Positions 6,550 through 16,082 of a stretch of 39,169 nt of DNA are shown here, piece after piece. The DNA is from a virus. The notes below the pieces were generated by a model that saw only the letters and a program-made list of their open reading frames with translations, had not been told where the DNA came from and did no database searches. How positions within the stretch are numbered: position 1 is the first letter of the stretch; every line of letters starts with the position of its first letter. The stretch lies in the IMG/VR virus record IMGVR_UViG_3300044974_000210, positions 1 through 39,169 of that record. One strand, 5' to 3'. The position numbers and the translations under genes were made by a program.

Positions 6550-7905
6550 CTAGTATGCTCTGTTTAAAGCACGATTTTGTGACCTAAGAAATCCAGCTGT
6601 ACCGCCGAATTCTGCTCGTTCACGCCCAACTAAAGCTTCACGAGTTTTCTTAGCTTCAATACTTCCAAGGTAAGCTTCTTTTTCTGCTTCAACTTGGCCG
6701 TATTGTTTATATCCATTAGCATATAATGCACTAATATTTTCAGCTACTGGCAACACATCAGCTACATATGCTGCAGCTTTTGCTGCTTGGGGTGCATCAG
6801 TTCCTGCCCTCAACATAGTCTCTACGCCAATTGTGCCACGGGTGACATTTTTATACGGAGAGCCTTGAGCTCCAGTAAATGTAGTAGCTTGTAAACTTGT
6901 GCCTAAGCTTTGAGCAAGTGCTGCTCCACCAATCTCAGCAGCTTGAATCTTGCGCTGAAGAACTGGCAATTGATTAACTGGGTCTAAAGTATAAGCCATC
7001 AAATCTTGTGTAGTTAATTCAGGATAGAACTGTAACAAAGCCTTGGATACCTGAGGCAGGGCACCCTGTACTCTATCATATACTAATTGTACTCGGGCAG
7101 CTATTTCATCAGGAGCTACGTCACTACCGATAAAGTTAGCATATCTTTCTCTATTAGCAAATTGCTTTAATCCATATGCTGTGAAAATCTTAGCATAAGC
7201 TGCTTCGTTGGAAAGATATGTGGCATCATCTAATGGAGCAAGTCCTGCTGCCATACGCTTTCTATTTCCTTCAAAGCGCTTTAGATAAGGTTCATTATAT
7301 CTTTTATCATATTTAAGAAGTAATAGTGCATCCTCAGATTTAATGTCTGGATAAGCACTACGAATATTATTTAAGACATCTACTAATCCCTCTAAGCCAA
7401 GAGATGAAAGAGATGAGAATAATGCAGTAAATGCAGCATTGCCATCAAACATACCCTTGTTAACATTAGCTTGTTTCTCAAGTGTTAAATCGCTAAAGGT
7501 AACAGTGGGGTCTAAGTTAAACGCCGTTATCTCACCCTTTAAAGCTTCTGCTTTAAAAACTTCAGCCTCTGCTATTTGCTTCTCAGCTAACTCAGCAGCA
7601 GCTGTAGCTTCTTTAGCTAATCTTTCAGCTTCAGCAATATCAGCTTCAGCTTGTGCTATGATAGCAGCTAAATCGTCTGCTGCCTTATCAAGCTCATCAT
7701 CTACAGATGTTCTTAATCTTTCAGTTTCTTCAGCTATTGCTCTTTTTACAGGGTCAACTACCTGACTAGGGTCATAAATTTCTTGTTGTTTTTGGATACC
7801 AGTTATAGTTCCAGACTCTCCAACAGAGGCAGCAGAGTCTGTTCTGCCTCGGACTATACCTAACTCAGCATCTTTTTCAGCGTCTGTTTTAAATTTTCTA
7901 GCCAA
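6550..7905 (-). CDS. Large helical internal virion protein with coiled coil
   Basis: 451 residues. Residues about 60-125 form a long Ala/Glu/Lys coiled coil (EADIAEAERLAKEATAAAELAE). The rest is predicted helical, ending in RSQNRALNRAY. It is the last of four large genes lying between the protease and the scaffold. No enzymatic motif is visible. In short-tailed phages such helical proteins often form the internal core that is ejected with DNA; that is the likely role here by position and character, not by recognised homology. Confidence 0.6.
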   Translation of the reverse strand: MARKFKTDAEKDAELGIVRGRTDSAASVGESGTITGIQKQQEIYDPSQVVDPVKRAIAEETERLRTSVDDELDKAADDLAAIIAQAEADIAEAERLAKEATAAAELAEKQIAEAEVFKAEALKGEITAFNLDPTVTFSDLTLEKQANVNKGMFDGNAAFTALFSSLSSLGLEGLVDVLNNIRSAYPDIKSEDALLLLKYDKRYNEPYLKRFEGNRKRMAAGLAPLDDATYLSNEAAYAKIFTAYGLKQFANRERYANFIGSDVAPDEIAARVQLVYDRVQGALPQVSKALLQFYPELTTQDLMAYTLDPVNQLPVLQRKIQAAEIGGAALAQSLGTSLQATTFTGAQGSPYKNVTRGTIGVETMLRAGTDAPQAAKAAAYVADVLPVAENISALYANGYKQYGQVEAEKEAYLGSIEAKKTREALVGRERAEFGGTAGFLRSQNRALNRAY

Positions 7906-7918
7906 TTTATGCTCCAGT

Positions 7919-8755
7919 TCAGCGTTCTAGTTGACCCGTGAGGGTAATCTTAGTAGTGTTGTCGCGGTTAAAAGCTGGGACTATTTTCTTTTTAGAAAGA
8001 GCTGTATTCCAGTTTTCACCGTAAAGATTAGTCACAGGTATTAAAGTATCTCTAATTGAAGTAGGTTTAAAGTATGCTTGCTCTGGTATTTTAGTAGCAT
8101 ACTTCTCCATATTATCTTCAGTCTTTTCAGCTTCGTACAGATACCACTGGCCGCTTTCTTTTCCGCCAATCCAGTTGTAAAAATAAATCTTATCATCAGT
8201 TACTCGCCCAGCTGGACGCTGCATAAAGTTAGTTATGGGACTCTTCTGAGCTCGCTCAAGGGCTGTAGTTAAAGCAGCGGTTTCTCTTTCTGTCCGCTTA
8301 CCTAGAACCTTCTCCATATCTAAGTCTGATTTTATACCAAGGATAGACTTATCAACATTACCCTTAGTCTCAATCTTGCCAGCCTTTACAACGAATCCCT
8401 CTGTGTTTGGTTTTGTAGCAACCATCTTTGACTTGATATCTGACACAGCTAGTTCTGTTGCAGGGATTAAACCTTTGTATTTGTTATAGTTGGTCTCAGT
8501 AAGGGGAGCCTCACGAGCAACCCAACTACCAGTCTCCTTACCACCACTCCAACCGTAGTAACGAATAACCTTATTGCCCTCATCGATATATCCTTCAGGG
8601 CGTTGAGTAAAGTTATACTTAGCATCAGATGCGGCACGAGCTAACGCTCTTTGTAGTGCCCCTGCTTCACGCTGAGTCTGGAGTTCATCCATTCTTTGTT
8701 GACGGCGAGCTGCCTTTTCTTCAGGCGTCATATCCTTGTCATATTTTTCAGCCAT
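7919..8755 (-). CDS. Virion protein with two copies of an NFxQRPxG module
   Basis: 278 residues. Two related segments of about 55 residues are visible. The first (about residues 48-102) contains NFTQRPEG, GWSGGKETGSW and TETNYNKYKGLIP; the second (about 175-228) contains NFMQRPAG, NWIGGKESGQW and TEDNMEKYATKIP. Each copy follows a helix of the type RALARA / ALERA. The module has Trp, Gly and Tyr in fixed places and may be a small beta domain. Lysine/arginine-rich ends. Unknown family; sits among the internal-protein genes. Confidence 0.65.
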   Translation of the reverse strand: MAEKYDKDMTPEEKAARRQQRMDELQTQREAGALQRALARAASDAKYNFTQRPEGYIDEGNKVIRYYGWSGGKETGSWVAREAPLTETNYNKYKGLIPATELAVSDIKSKMVATKPNTEGFVVKAGKIETKGNVDKSILGIKSDLDMEKVLGKRTERETAALTTALERAQKSPITNFMQRPAGRVTDDKIYFYNWIGGKESGQWYLYEAEKTEDNMEKYATKIPEQAYFKPTSIRDTLIPVTNLYGENWNTALSKKKIVPAFNRDNTTKITLTGQLER

Positions 8756-8762
8756 GATACCC

Positions 8763-9998
8763 CTATAGTCCGAAGTTATTCATTAGAACTTCAGCATCGC
8801 TAAATGAGCGTTGCTGATATAATTTAGTATTCTTAAACTCAGGTAGGGTATATAGATATTTCTGCCATTCTTCTGGAGACATTAATTCCTTACCTTTGAA
8901 TACAGGGTACATCTTAGAAATCTCTACTGCGTTTTCAGGCACACCGTAGATTTTTGAATAAATACCAGTGTATGTGGCAAGGGCCTCTTTAGTAGTGAGT
9001 CCTTGCTGGAAGTACTGAGCTAGGGCTGGGAATGCTACCTGAGCCTGCACTCCAACTTTTTGAATAATATTATCTAATGCTTGACGACTTCTGATTCCAT
9101 CGATTGCTTGCTTATATAAAGTCTTGTCATCGACTGGTACACCATAGGCATCATATGTCTTGCGTAGAACATTAAAGGTTCCGCCGAGGGCGCCCTTTTG
9201 TAGGAGCAATGAGTCTGGTTGCTTATCGCCTTTGAATATATCCATTGCTTTCTTTTGAACAAAATCAAGAAGCAACTGTTGACGCTCTAGGCTGGTGATA
9301 TTTCCACCACGCTTTAACTCCAGTTTGTTAACTGTATCAACATACTGATTAGCAAGTTCTTTATCTGCCTTAGTATCAAGATAATCAAGGAATGATTGAT
9401 TAAGTTCTACCCTAAGAGCATCTGCTGGGGTAAGGCTAATCTTTTTACCCGCAAGACCCGATATGTCTAAAGTTTGTTTAGCAAGATTTTTGTCTTTAAA
9501 GAATCTATCTATGGTATCATCAATGCTTTCTCCAACAGAGTCAGAGATGTACATTAGTTTCTCTACAGCAGCAGCATCTTCAGGGCGTACGTTTATCATA
9601 CCTGAAGCAGCTAAGCTTTTTAGGTATGATAAGGTTGGTCTATCCTTCTCATTAGAATAAGCTCCAGGTATCTGAGCAAGCTTTTCTAATACTTGAATTC
9701 TTTGTTTATTGTTTAGGGTTTGCAAAAATGTCATTCCTGCGCCCCTGTAGTACTGAGTCTTCTTTGTTATAAACTGTCCAGGAACTGGTCTTCCTGTAGA
9801 AGTTTGAGGGGGTAAGCTGCCAGAGGTTCCACCATAAATAGGGCTACCTATTGGTCTACCATCTAGGCCAATCTTTCCACCAGAACCAGTATTAGTCGGT
9901 GGGCCACCAGCATTCTTTGCTTCGCTAGAAGCTTTATCAACAAGTTCGGTGGAGGTTTTAGTTTTATACCTGTCTTTAACGCTAGTTGGCTCTACCAT
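8763..9998 (-). CDS. Large helical virion protein, internal/ejection candidate
   Basis: 411 residues, ATG overlapping the giant gene's stop by 1 base. Residues 1-85 are a low-complexity Gly/Pro/Thr/Ser linker (GSGGKIGLDGRPIGSPIYGG), followed by an all-helical region with a C-terminal PEEWQKYLYTLPEFKNT. No signal peptide or catalytic motif. The flexible head and helical body fit a structural protein carried inside the capsid or tail. Assignment is by context. Confidence 0.6.
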   Translation of the reverse strand: MVEPTSVKDRYKTKTSTELVDKASSEAKNAGGPPTNTGSGGKIGLDGRPIGSPIYGGTSGSLPPQTSTGRPVPGQFITKKTQYYRGAGMTFLQTLNNKQRIQVLEKLAQIPGAYSNEKDRPTLSYLKSLAASGMINVRPEDAAAVEKLMYISDSVGESIDDTIDRFFKDKNLAKQTLDISGLAGKKISLTPADALRVELNQSFLDYLDTKADKELANQYVDTVNKLELKRGGNITSLERQQLLLDFVQKKAMDIFKGDKQPDSLLLQKGALGGTFNVLRKTYDAYGVPVDDKTLYKQAIDGIRSRQALDNIIQKVGVQAQVAFPALAQYFQQGLTTKEALATYTGIYSKIYGVPENAVEISKMYPVFKGKELMSPEEWQKYLYTLPEFKNTKLYQQRSFSDAEVLMNNFGL

Positions 9999-12900
9999 TA
10001 CTTAGCCTCCAATTCTCTTTTGAAAAACGCATAGTACATATTCATAAAATCTGGGTGACGAGCTATGATTTCTTTAGCTCTTTCAGCAAGCCATTGACGT
10101 TGTGGCAATGAAGCTTTATTCGCTAAGCTATCTGACTTATTACCGCTAGCTTCTACTGCTTGCTCGCGTAGGTATAGATAGTCACGAAGTCCTTGCACTG
10201 CATCTGAATCATCAAACTTTTCATCAAGAGCCATACTCTTTAACTGCTCCTTGACGCGCTTATCGCGGTATGGGTCAGCATCATACTTTAATCCAGCTCC
10301 TGCAAAAGAGTTTGTTAAGTTGCGAGAAGATTCATCGAACTGGTCAGATTCCCAATTCTCGCCAACTGAGCGAGCAAGGAGTGTATCTCTTGCCGCATTA
10401 TAGCGGAGCATTGTTGCTCTCTGCATTAACTCTTCGGTGCTGAATCTTTCTTTGTTTCCCATACGGCGTTGCCAACGATATAGCTCTGAAGAATATCCTC
10501 CACCTGGATAAGCATAGCCATATACATCTGGATATATATCTACAACCTCTGGGTTTTGCTTAACAAGTTCATATGTATAAAGATTTGTAGGGGCACCAGT
10601 TGATGTAGATATGATAGCAAAGGCATAATTAGGGCCATATAAATCAAAGAAGTCACGATAAGCCTTGGCTCTATCCCCACCAGAAGCAGCTTCTAACTGT
10701 TTAAAATCATTATATAAAGCTGTTGTTAGTAGGGTATTTCCATCCTCTAATGTAGTCAATCCAGTAGGATTAATAGGGAATGGTGAGACTAATCCGATAA
10801 TACCACGGAAGAATGTAAAGAACTTAGCAAAGTAGTCTGCATCTTTTATCAGCTTTGCTTGGTCTTCCATATCATCTAAGTCATAACCGCCACTAGATGC
10901 AAGATAGTTCATCGTCGGCGCAAAGGCTGCAGCATATCCTTCTTCTGGACCAACAGGAGCTAGGATACGACGCCAGTTACCAGGCAATAAACCCTCTATA
11001 AACCCTGTCTCAAAGTCAGGACTTCCGAATGGAAAGATAAACTTATATGCTGCATCTCGTAGAGTAGGAGTTAACAACTGAAGTGGTTGAACTCCTGCCT
11101 TATCAAGGGCAGATAATGGTATAGTTAATCCTGGGCCTACCCCTGGTATAATGCTTCCTGAGGCAAAGGCGAAGTTAAACGATTGTGGTGTAGCAGCTGC
11201 AGCATATGGGCCGCTTACTGCTGCTTTACCAAATACTAAGTTAGTCATGAAGTTCATACCTGTAGCCAAGAATGGTACAAAGAACTTACGCTGACCATCT
11301 AATGGGTCTGTATAGAAGAACCCTTGGTTTGGGTCATAATAGTCTCTAGCATCAGTTAACTGATACATAGCAGATGACTCTGGCTTAGTCAACCATTGTA
11401 ATCCTTTATTAATCTTATACAATTGCATTGGATTATTAAGAGCAATGTTAGACCAAGCATTAATTGTATTTTGCCAAGCCTGTCCGAACGGAAGTATTAG
11501 ACGGAACTGATGAAACAGTAGACGCTTTTTAGAAGCATCATAGAATAATTCAGCTACATGTCGGCTAGCTACAGTTGATGCGTACTCATTAGCCATCTTA
11601 GCGGTAACATTTCCACCCTCTTTGGTCTGCTCAAAAGCTTTCCATACCTGGTGTTGCTTACCGATAGGTTTACCCTTCCAGCTTTTTAGCGGAGTAAGGG
11701 ATTTTTCTGCAACTGCTTTAAGCTGTGCAACTGCCGCTGCATCTAGTGAGCCAGCAATATCAAGGATAGAATCCCAATATTTCTGACGCCACTCAGGACC
11801 CATAGTGCTAGACTTTTCTAAAGATATTGATTTATCAAAGAAGCTTTCAATAAATCTATTTATTCTACCTTCTTCTTCTTTACCTTTTTTAGCAAACTTA
11901 GCTATAGGCACATTCATCTCTAGATTTTCCCAGTTGCCTTTACCATCAAAGGCATTCTTAAGAACGCTAGCAAACTCTTGGTTTGCATCGGCTAAAGCTT
12001 TTTTACCCTTAGCAATCTCTTCGGCATTTCTAATAGAATTTTCTGCAGACTGTAATCCTTTTGGAACCATAATGTTAAATGATTCACTTTGGATTTTACC
12101 AAAAGCAATTAAGTTCTTAATGGCTTGCGCGGCTTCGCCGTCCATACCAGCTGCTTCGTCTACTCGAGCGCGTACTGAAGTCAGTTGTCCTTTGCCATTC
12201 TTTCCAGTAAACAGATAGTTCATTGCGCCTTCGTCAGTCAAAAGCCATTCACGAACATCTTTTGGTTGAGCGTTAGCGAACTCTTCATATTCTTTTTTCC
12301 CAGCGCCTCTTAGGACATAATCAACGCCAGCTTGTTCTTTACCAAGAGCGGTGCGAGCTACTACTCGGCCACCGATAGAGTTACTAAGAATACGAATTTC
12401 GTTTGCTAGTCCTTCAAACCAACGTGAGTGTCCATATTTTACTGGTACAAAACCAGCAAACTTCATAGCGCTTTTAACATCTCTATCAAATGATGTTACA
12501 CTCTTATTAGCCATGAATCCGATGTAAGACTCCGTGGCGTTGTGCGCTAAAACTTCAGTTCCGAATTCATCTGCTGCGCTACCAAGCTTCATGCCTGAAC
12601 CCATAACTGTATCTTTATATGGGTCAAATGCTGCTAATAATCTTCGCATTGGGTTAGAGCTTGTTTCGCTACCAAGCCACATAGCCATAGCTGTTACTGG
12701 ATTATTAAAGAATGAAATATGGCCAGTGCCTAATACACGAATCTGCTCTTCAGCAATGTTACGAAGAATATACGCAGGACGGACAAGGACCATTTTCTTC
12801 CAGTAGTTACTGGTAAGAGTGTTAGCCATCTTTCTAAGTGCCTGTACATTGCTGCCACCGTATCTAGTAATACTAGAGATAATATCAAGTATATCATCTG

Positions 12901-14848
12901 CTGGTGGTAGATAAACCATAGAGTTTAAATACTCGGAGTCTAGGTGTGGGCCACTAATGGTTTTCTTTTGACCATTACCAAATATATAATCAATATTTGT
13001 TCCATCTGCATGACGAGCTGCCCAGTAAGAAGCCATTTCTTCGCGGCCATTTTCAAATAAACGAGTTGCTTCTTTTAAAGCTTCAGCGTCTATTCCTTTT
13101 TTGCCAGCGTTGGCTTTAAAAATCTCATCGAATAGTTTACCAGTAGCAGCATAGCCTACGGCTGATGCATCGTCTGCATATACTACTGTGTTTACTAAAT
13201 CATCAATTACATTATCTGGCACATTGGTAGCACGACCATAGTTATATATAGAACTAACTAGAGCATCCTTATCAGATGCGTGTACTAAAGAACCACCAGG
13301 AAGAATGACGGCATAATTCTTAGATATAGTGCTCATGACGTTACCAATAAACGGTAACTTAGCTACGCCCCTTGCGCCGAGGCCCTTAACCGAGTTGACT
13401 ACTTGAGTAACTTTACCTGGAACGATACGTGAATTAGCTAAACCACGAATAGAGTTTCCAACTTTAGTGCCAGTCTCTAGCACATCAGCTACAACTTCTC
13501 CTTGAGCGATGTATTTTGCTAAGACGCCAAGAACTTCTTCTCTTGTAGTAGCAGCAGCTAGCTCTTTTGCTTGTTCAACACTAAAGGCACCGCGGGCTCC
13601 GCGTTGTTTGCCTAGTGCATAAATCTCTTTAAAGCCCATACCAGCAAGGGAGTCAACGATAGGGGCTCCATTTGAGCCACTAAGGAACTTAGCAATTGCT
13701 TCAGGGTCATAAACCATGTTATCATACTCATCAGCAATCTGCATCTGCTTCTTAAGAGCATCAGCAACTTCTTCTTCACGAGCTAAACGACCAAATCCGC
13801 TAGATGAACGCCATGCTTCAACAGCTTCATTAGTTTGTTTAACTAATTCCTCTAGCTCTGCTTCCTTTAGCGCTAAATCTCGGGCAGTCGTAGCTGCTTT
13901 CATGCCAGAAGATAGACGAGCTGTACGTTCTAACTGGTCTTTTGCCATTTTTACTCGGGCATAAGCTATTTCAGGAGATGACATAATCAAAACTACCAAG
14001 TCACCGATAGCTGAAACTAAACTACCCTTGCCACTATCAGGCTCTATGAATGGAATAACTTCAATTACTGGGTCAAAGAAAGAGTAAGGGCGCTCATAAG
14101 TCCTTCTATCGTCTAGTCTAACTACTATCTTTGCTGATTCTAACTTTGCTTGACGTGCAGCAAAGCCAAGTCCAGTCTCTTCTGAAGCAAAAAACCCTTG
14201 TCCAAAGTCAATATCTTTACCTTCAGCGATTGCTTTTCCAATTTGACCAGCTTTAGTTTGGAGAACGATTGCGTTTGGTGCAGTAGCATCACGCCCACCA
14301 AAGACTGCGCCAGTTATATACCCAGCTTCTTCGCGGGTTTTATTTGGGTCAGTAGGCTGACCAGTCCAAAAATCAATATCTCCTCTAGAGTAAGCATCAA
14401 AAGATTGCTTAAGTGTACGAACACCAGCACCTAGTAATTCAAAAGGAGTCTCAAATCCTAAAGCACCAAAGCGTGTAAAACCTTTTACATATTTCCAAAC
14501 TTTGCCACGAAGTGTTTTATCAAATTTTTCGTTAGCAATGCGCTGACCTTCAAGGAATGCATTCTGCTCACGCTGAGCCTGAGTCATGCTATCAATCTCA
14601 ACTAGTGTTTTTACTAAATCATTATCAGGAACAGCATAATTTTTTGATAAACTTGCTAATAATCCTCCAGACATACCTGGATTATTTAAGATAAGTTCGC
14701 GGGCGTTTACGCCTTCTTGTCCTGGAATAAGTTTAGAGGCTTTAACTAACTCTTCATAATCAACTTGCTGTTGAGTTACAGTTCGTTCCTGAACGCCAGT
14801 AATTGTCCAGGTGCCATCTTTATTTTTTTTTACACCTGGTCTACTCAC
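9998..14848 (-). CDS. Giant internal virion protein (1616 residues)
   Basis: By far the largest gene. Near the N-terminus lies an amphipathic region (KVWKYVKGFTRFGALGFETPFELLGAG), then helical and coiled segments (about 300-380), a mixed middle with VRPAYILRNIAEEQIR, and between about residues 1130 and 1360 several hydrophobic stretches (LILPFGQAW, FFVPFLATGMNFM, FFTFFRGIIGLVSPF) that could insert in a membrane. Its place between portal/protease and scaffold, with no tape measure in the genome, argues for an ejection protein that helps DNA cross the cell envelope. No lytic enzyme motif is recognised. It overlaps the previous gene by 4 bases. Confidence 0.6.
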   Translation of the reverse strand: MSRPGVKKNKDGTWTITGVQERTVTQQQVDYEELVKASKLIPGQEGVNARELILNNPGMSGGLLASLSKNYAVPDNDLVKTLVEIDSMTQAQREQNAFLEGQRIANEKFDKTLRGKVWKYVKGFTRFGALGFETPFELLGAGVRTLKQSFDAYSRGDIDFWTGQPTDPNKTREEAGYITGAVFGGRDATAPNAIVLQTKAGQIGKAIAEGKDIDFGQGFFASEETGLGFAARQAKLESAKIVVRLDDRRTYERPYSFFDPVIEVIPFIEPDSGKGSLVSAIGDLVVLIMSSPEIAYARVKMAKDQLERTARLSSGMKAATTARDLALKEAELEELVKQTNEAVEAWRSSSGFGRLAREEEVADALKKQMQIADEYDNMVYDPEAIAKFLSGSNGAPIVDSLAGMGFKEIYALGKQRGARGAFSVEQAKELAAATTREEVLGVLAKYIAQGEVVADVLETGTKVGNSIRGLANSRIVPGKVTQVVNSVKGLGARGVAKLPFIGNVMSTISKNYAVILPGGSLVHASDKDALVSSIYNYGRATNVPDNVIDDLVNTVVYADDASAVGYAATGKLFDEIFKANAGKKGIDAEALKEATRLFENGREEMASYWAARHADGTNIDYIFGNGQKKTISGPHLDSEYLNSMVYLPPADDILDIISSITRYGGSNVQALRKMANTLTSNYWKKMVLVRPAYILRNIAEEQIRVLGTGHISFFNNPVTAMAMWLGSETSSNPMRRLLAAFDPYKDTVMGSGMKLGSAADEFGTEVLAHNATESYIGFMANKSVTSFDRDVKSAMKFAGFVPVKYGHSRWFEGLANEIRILSNSIGGRVVARTALGKEQAGVDYVLRGAGKKEYEEFANAQPKDVREWLLTDEGAMNYLFTGKNGKGQLTSVRARVDEAAGMDGEAAQAIKNLIAFGKIQSESFNIMVPKGLQSAENSIRNAEEIAKGKKALADANQEFASVLKNAFDGKGNWENLEMNVPIAKFAKKGKEEEGRINRFIESFFDKSISLEKSSTMGPEWRQKYWDSILDIAGSLDAAAVAQLKAVAEKSLTPLKSWKGKPIGKQHQVWKAFEQTKEGGNVTAKMANEYASTVASRHVAELFYDASKKRLLFHQFRLILPFGQAWQNTINAWSNIALNNPMQLYKINKGLQWLTKPESSAMYQLTDARDYYDPNQGFFYTDPLDGQRKFFVPFLATGMNFMTNLVFGKAAVSGPYAAAATPQSFNFAFASGSIIPGVGPGLTIPLSALDKAGVQPLQLLTPTLRDAAYKFIFPFGSPDFETGFIEGLLPGNWRRILAPVGPEEGYAAAFAPTMNYLASSGGYDLDDMEDQAKLIKDADYFAKFFTFFRGIIGLVSPFPINPTGLTTLEDGNTLLTTALYNDFKQLEAASGGDRAKAYRDFFDLYGPNYAFAIISTSTGAPTNLYTYELVKQNPEVVDIYPDVYGYAYPGGGYSSELYRWQRRMGNKERFSTEELMQRATMLRYNAARDTLLARSVGENWESDQFDESSRNLTNSFAGAGLKYDADPYRDKRVKEQLKSMALDEKFDDSDAVQGLRDYLYLREQAVEASGNKSDSLANKASLPQRQWLAERAKEIIARHPDFMNMYYAFFKRELEAK

Positions 14849-15297
14849 GAAGTTATACCTGGTCTATCTATGTATTCAAGCATGCGCTTTAAATCTTGAT
14901 TATTTGGGTCCTGTAAATACAGAGCACGGATAGTATTAACACCGCTATCAAATTCTGCAACTGGAGAAACTGGAGGAAGTCCAAGAATTTCTTCTCCACC
15001 ACCATCGCCTAGTCTTCCACCCGCTGTAACTGGTTGTCCAGGACGGTTAGTTGGTGCATCAAGGGGAACTACCTCAGGTAACTGTTGAGTAGCAGCTGGA
15101 ACTACGCGAGCATTTCCGCCCGCTGGTTTAATAGGAGCTGCTTGACGCTGTTCATTAACAGCTTTATTCATTCCATAAGTAAAACCTGTATAGTCTGTAT
15201 TCATACCACTTTGTCCATTACCACCAAGTCCATTAACATTAGCTGGATTATACTGAGGGGCTGTAGGGCGTCTACCGCCACGATTCTCAACGGCCAT
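14845..15297 (-). CDS. Hypothetical Pro/Gly/Asn-rich protein
   Basis: 150 residues. The first 100 are disordered-looking (Pro, Gly, Asn, Gln), with LGGNGQSGMNTDYTGF and repeated PxxP. The last 40 form a helix (NTIRALYLQDPNNQDLKRMLEYID). This disordered-plus-helix layout is common for virion linker or peptide-tether proteins. It overlaps its upstream neighbour by 11 bases. Family not recognised. Confidence 0.6.
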   Translation of the reverse strand: MAVENRGGRRPTAPQYNPANVNGLGGNGQSGMNTDYTGFTYGMNKAVNEQRQAAPIKPAGGNARVVPAATQQLPEVVPLDAPTNRPGQPVTAGGRLGDGGGEEILGLPPVSPVAEFDSGVNTIRALYLQDPNNQDLKRMLEYIDRPGITS

Positions 15298-15526
15298 TTG
15301 TATCCTCCTCAGGACTATAAGAATATTCTTCTGCTGATAACAGCATACCCTTGGCTAACCAAGGATTCATGTTTTCACTTACATCTGTCATAAGATAGCG
15401 TGTGCCTTCATAGTCACTCCACTCACTTACTAATACCCAGCCAGTACATATCTGGCTTTCTGAATCTTCTAACTCTTCAGCAAGTACTCTCATAGCCTTA
15501 TCAACGGCTTGGGTAAACTTACTCAT
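15287..15526 (-). CDS. Hypothetical small acidic protein
   Basis: 79 residues, acidic, one cysteine, several tryptophans (CTGWVLVSEWSDYEGT). Overlaps the protease gene by 4 bases (ATGA) and the next gene by 11, so it is translationally coupled to the HslV-like protease and might regulate or accompany it. No family recognised. Confidence 0.6.
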   Translation of the reverse strand: MSKFTQAVDKAMRVLAEELEDSESQICTGWVLVSEWSDYEGTRYLMTDVSENMNPWLAKGMLLSAEEYSYSPEEDTNGR

Positions 15527-16068
15527 TTGAGTTGCTCTTCTACTTGGTACGGTGGTGCTGTGTATACACTAATTCGTGCAGCCACTTCCATTGCAGTGAT
15601 GACATCACTACCCGCGTAAAGCGCTCCAAGAGCGTAAGAGCCACCGCTTCCGATTGCGTAGAATCCTTCTTCACTTTTCATTACCGCCAAATCTTGGTCA
15701 ACATCAAATAGCTCACCGCCTACTGCGATGAGAAATTGGAATCTTAATCCATCTTTATTCTTATCGTGAGGCTCATCAAAGTTATAACCATTATCCGTAA
15801 GACACTTACGAAGAGAAGGCATAGCCTTGACTATCATGTAGCGATAGGTATCTTTCTTGTCCTTCGCTGAGAATACTGGTGGAATCCAAATGTTCTGGGC
15901 AATGTCGCAGGGTGATACTTCTCCTGCTCCTGCTATTAGTAACGCACCGCGTGATGATATCTTACGCATAAATGGATGTGAGTAAGACTTCCCACTATCA
16001 TCTGTAATGCGACTGTCGGCAACAATGACAGACTTATCTTTGTATTCAACTCCAATAATCGTTGTCAT
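15523..16068 (-). CDS. HslV/proteasome-like Ntn-hydrolase, candidate head-maturation protease
   Basis: 181 residues. After removal of Met1 the protein begins with TTIIGVEY, matching the TTIV start of HslV and giving an N-terminal threonine nucleophile. Asp17 in VIVADSR lies at the catalytic Asp17 position; Lys35 in MRKIS is a plausible Lys33 equivalent with a 2-residue insertion. The C-terminal AIGSGGSYALGAL, then AARISVYTAPPY matches the HslV GSGGxYALAAA / ICIYTN pattern. Length is close to HslV (about 175). No HslU-type ATPase is encoded here. It lies between portal and internal-protein genes, the slot where tailed phages often keep the prohead protease. The Ntn-hydrolase assignment is firm; the maturation role is inferred. 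Confidence 0.82.
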   Translation of the reverse strand: MTTIIGVEYKDKSVIVADSRITDDSGKSYSHPFMRKISSRGALLIAGAGEVSPCDIAQNIWIPPVFSAKDKKDTYRYMIVKAMPSLRKCLTDNGYNFDEPHDKNKDGLRFQFLIAVGGELFDVDQDLAVMKSEEGFYAIGSGGSYALGALYAGSDVITAMEVAARISVYTAPPYQVEEQLK

Positions 16069-16082
16069 TGTCCCCTCCTAGA

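Noticed and set aside
9998-14848. Tape-measure protein of a long-tailed phage
   Set aside because: It lies between portal and scaffold, not after tail-tube genes; no tail tube, sheath or tail-chaperone genes are present.
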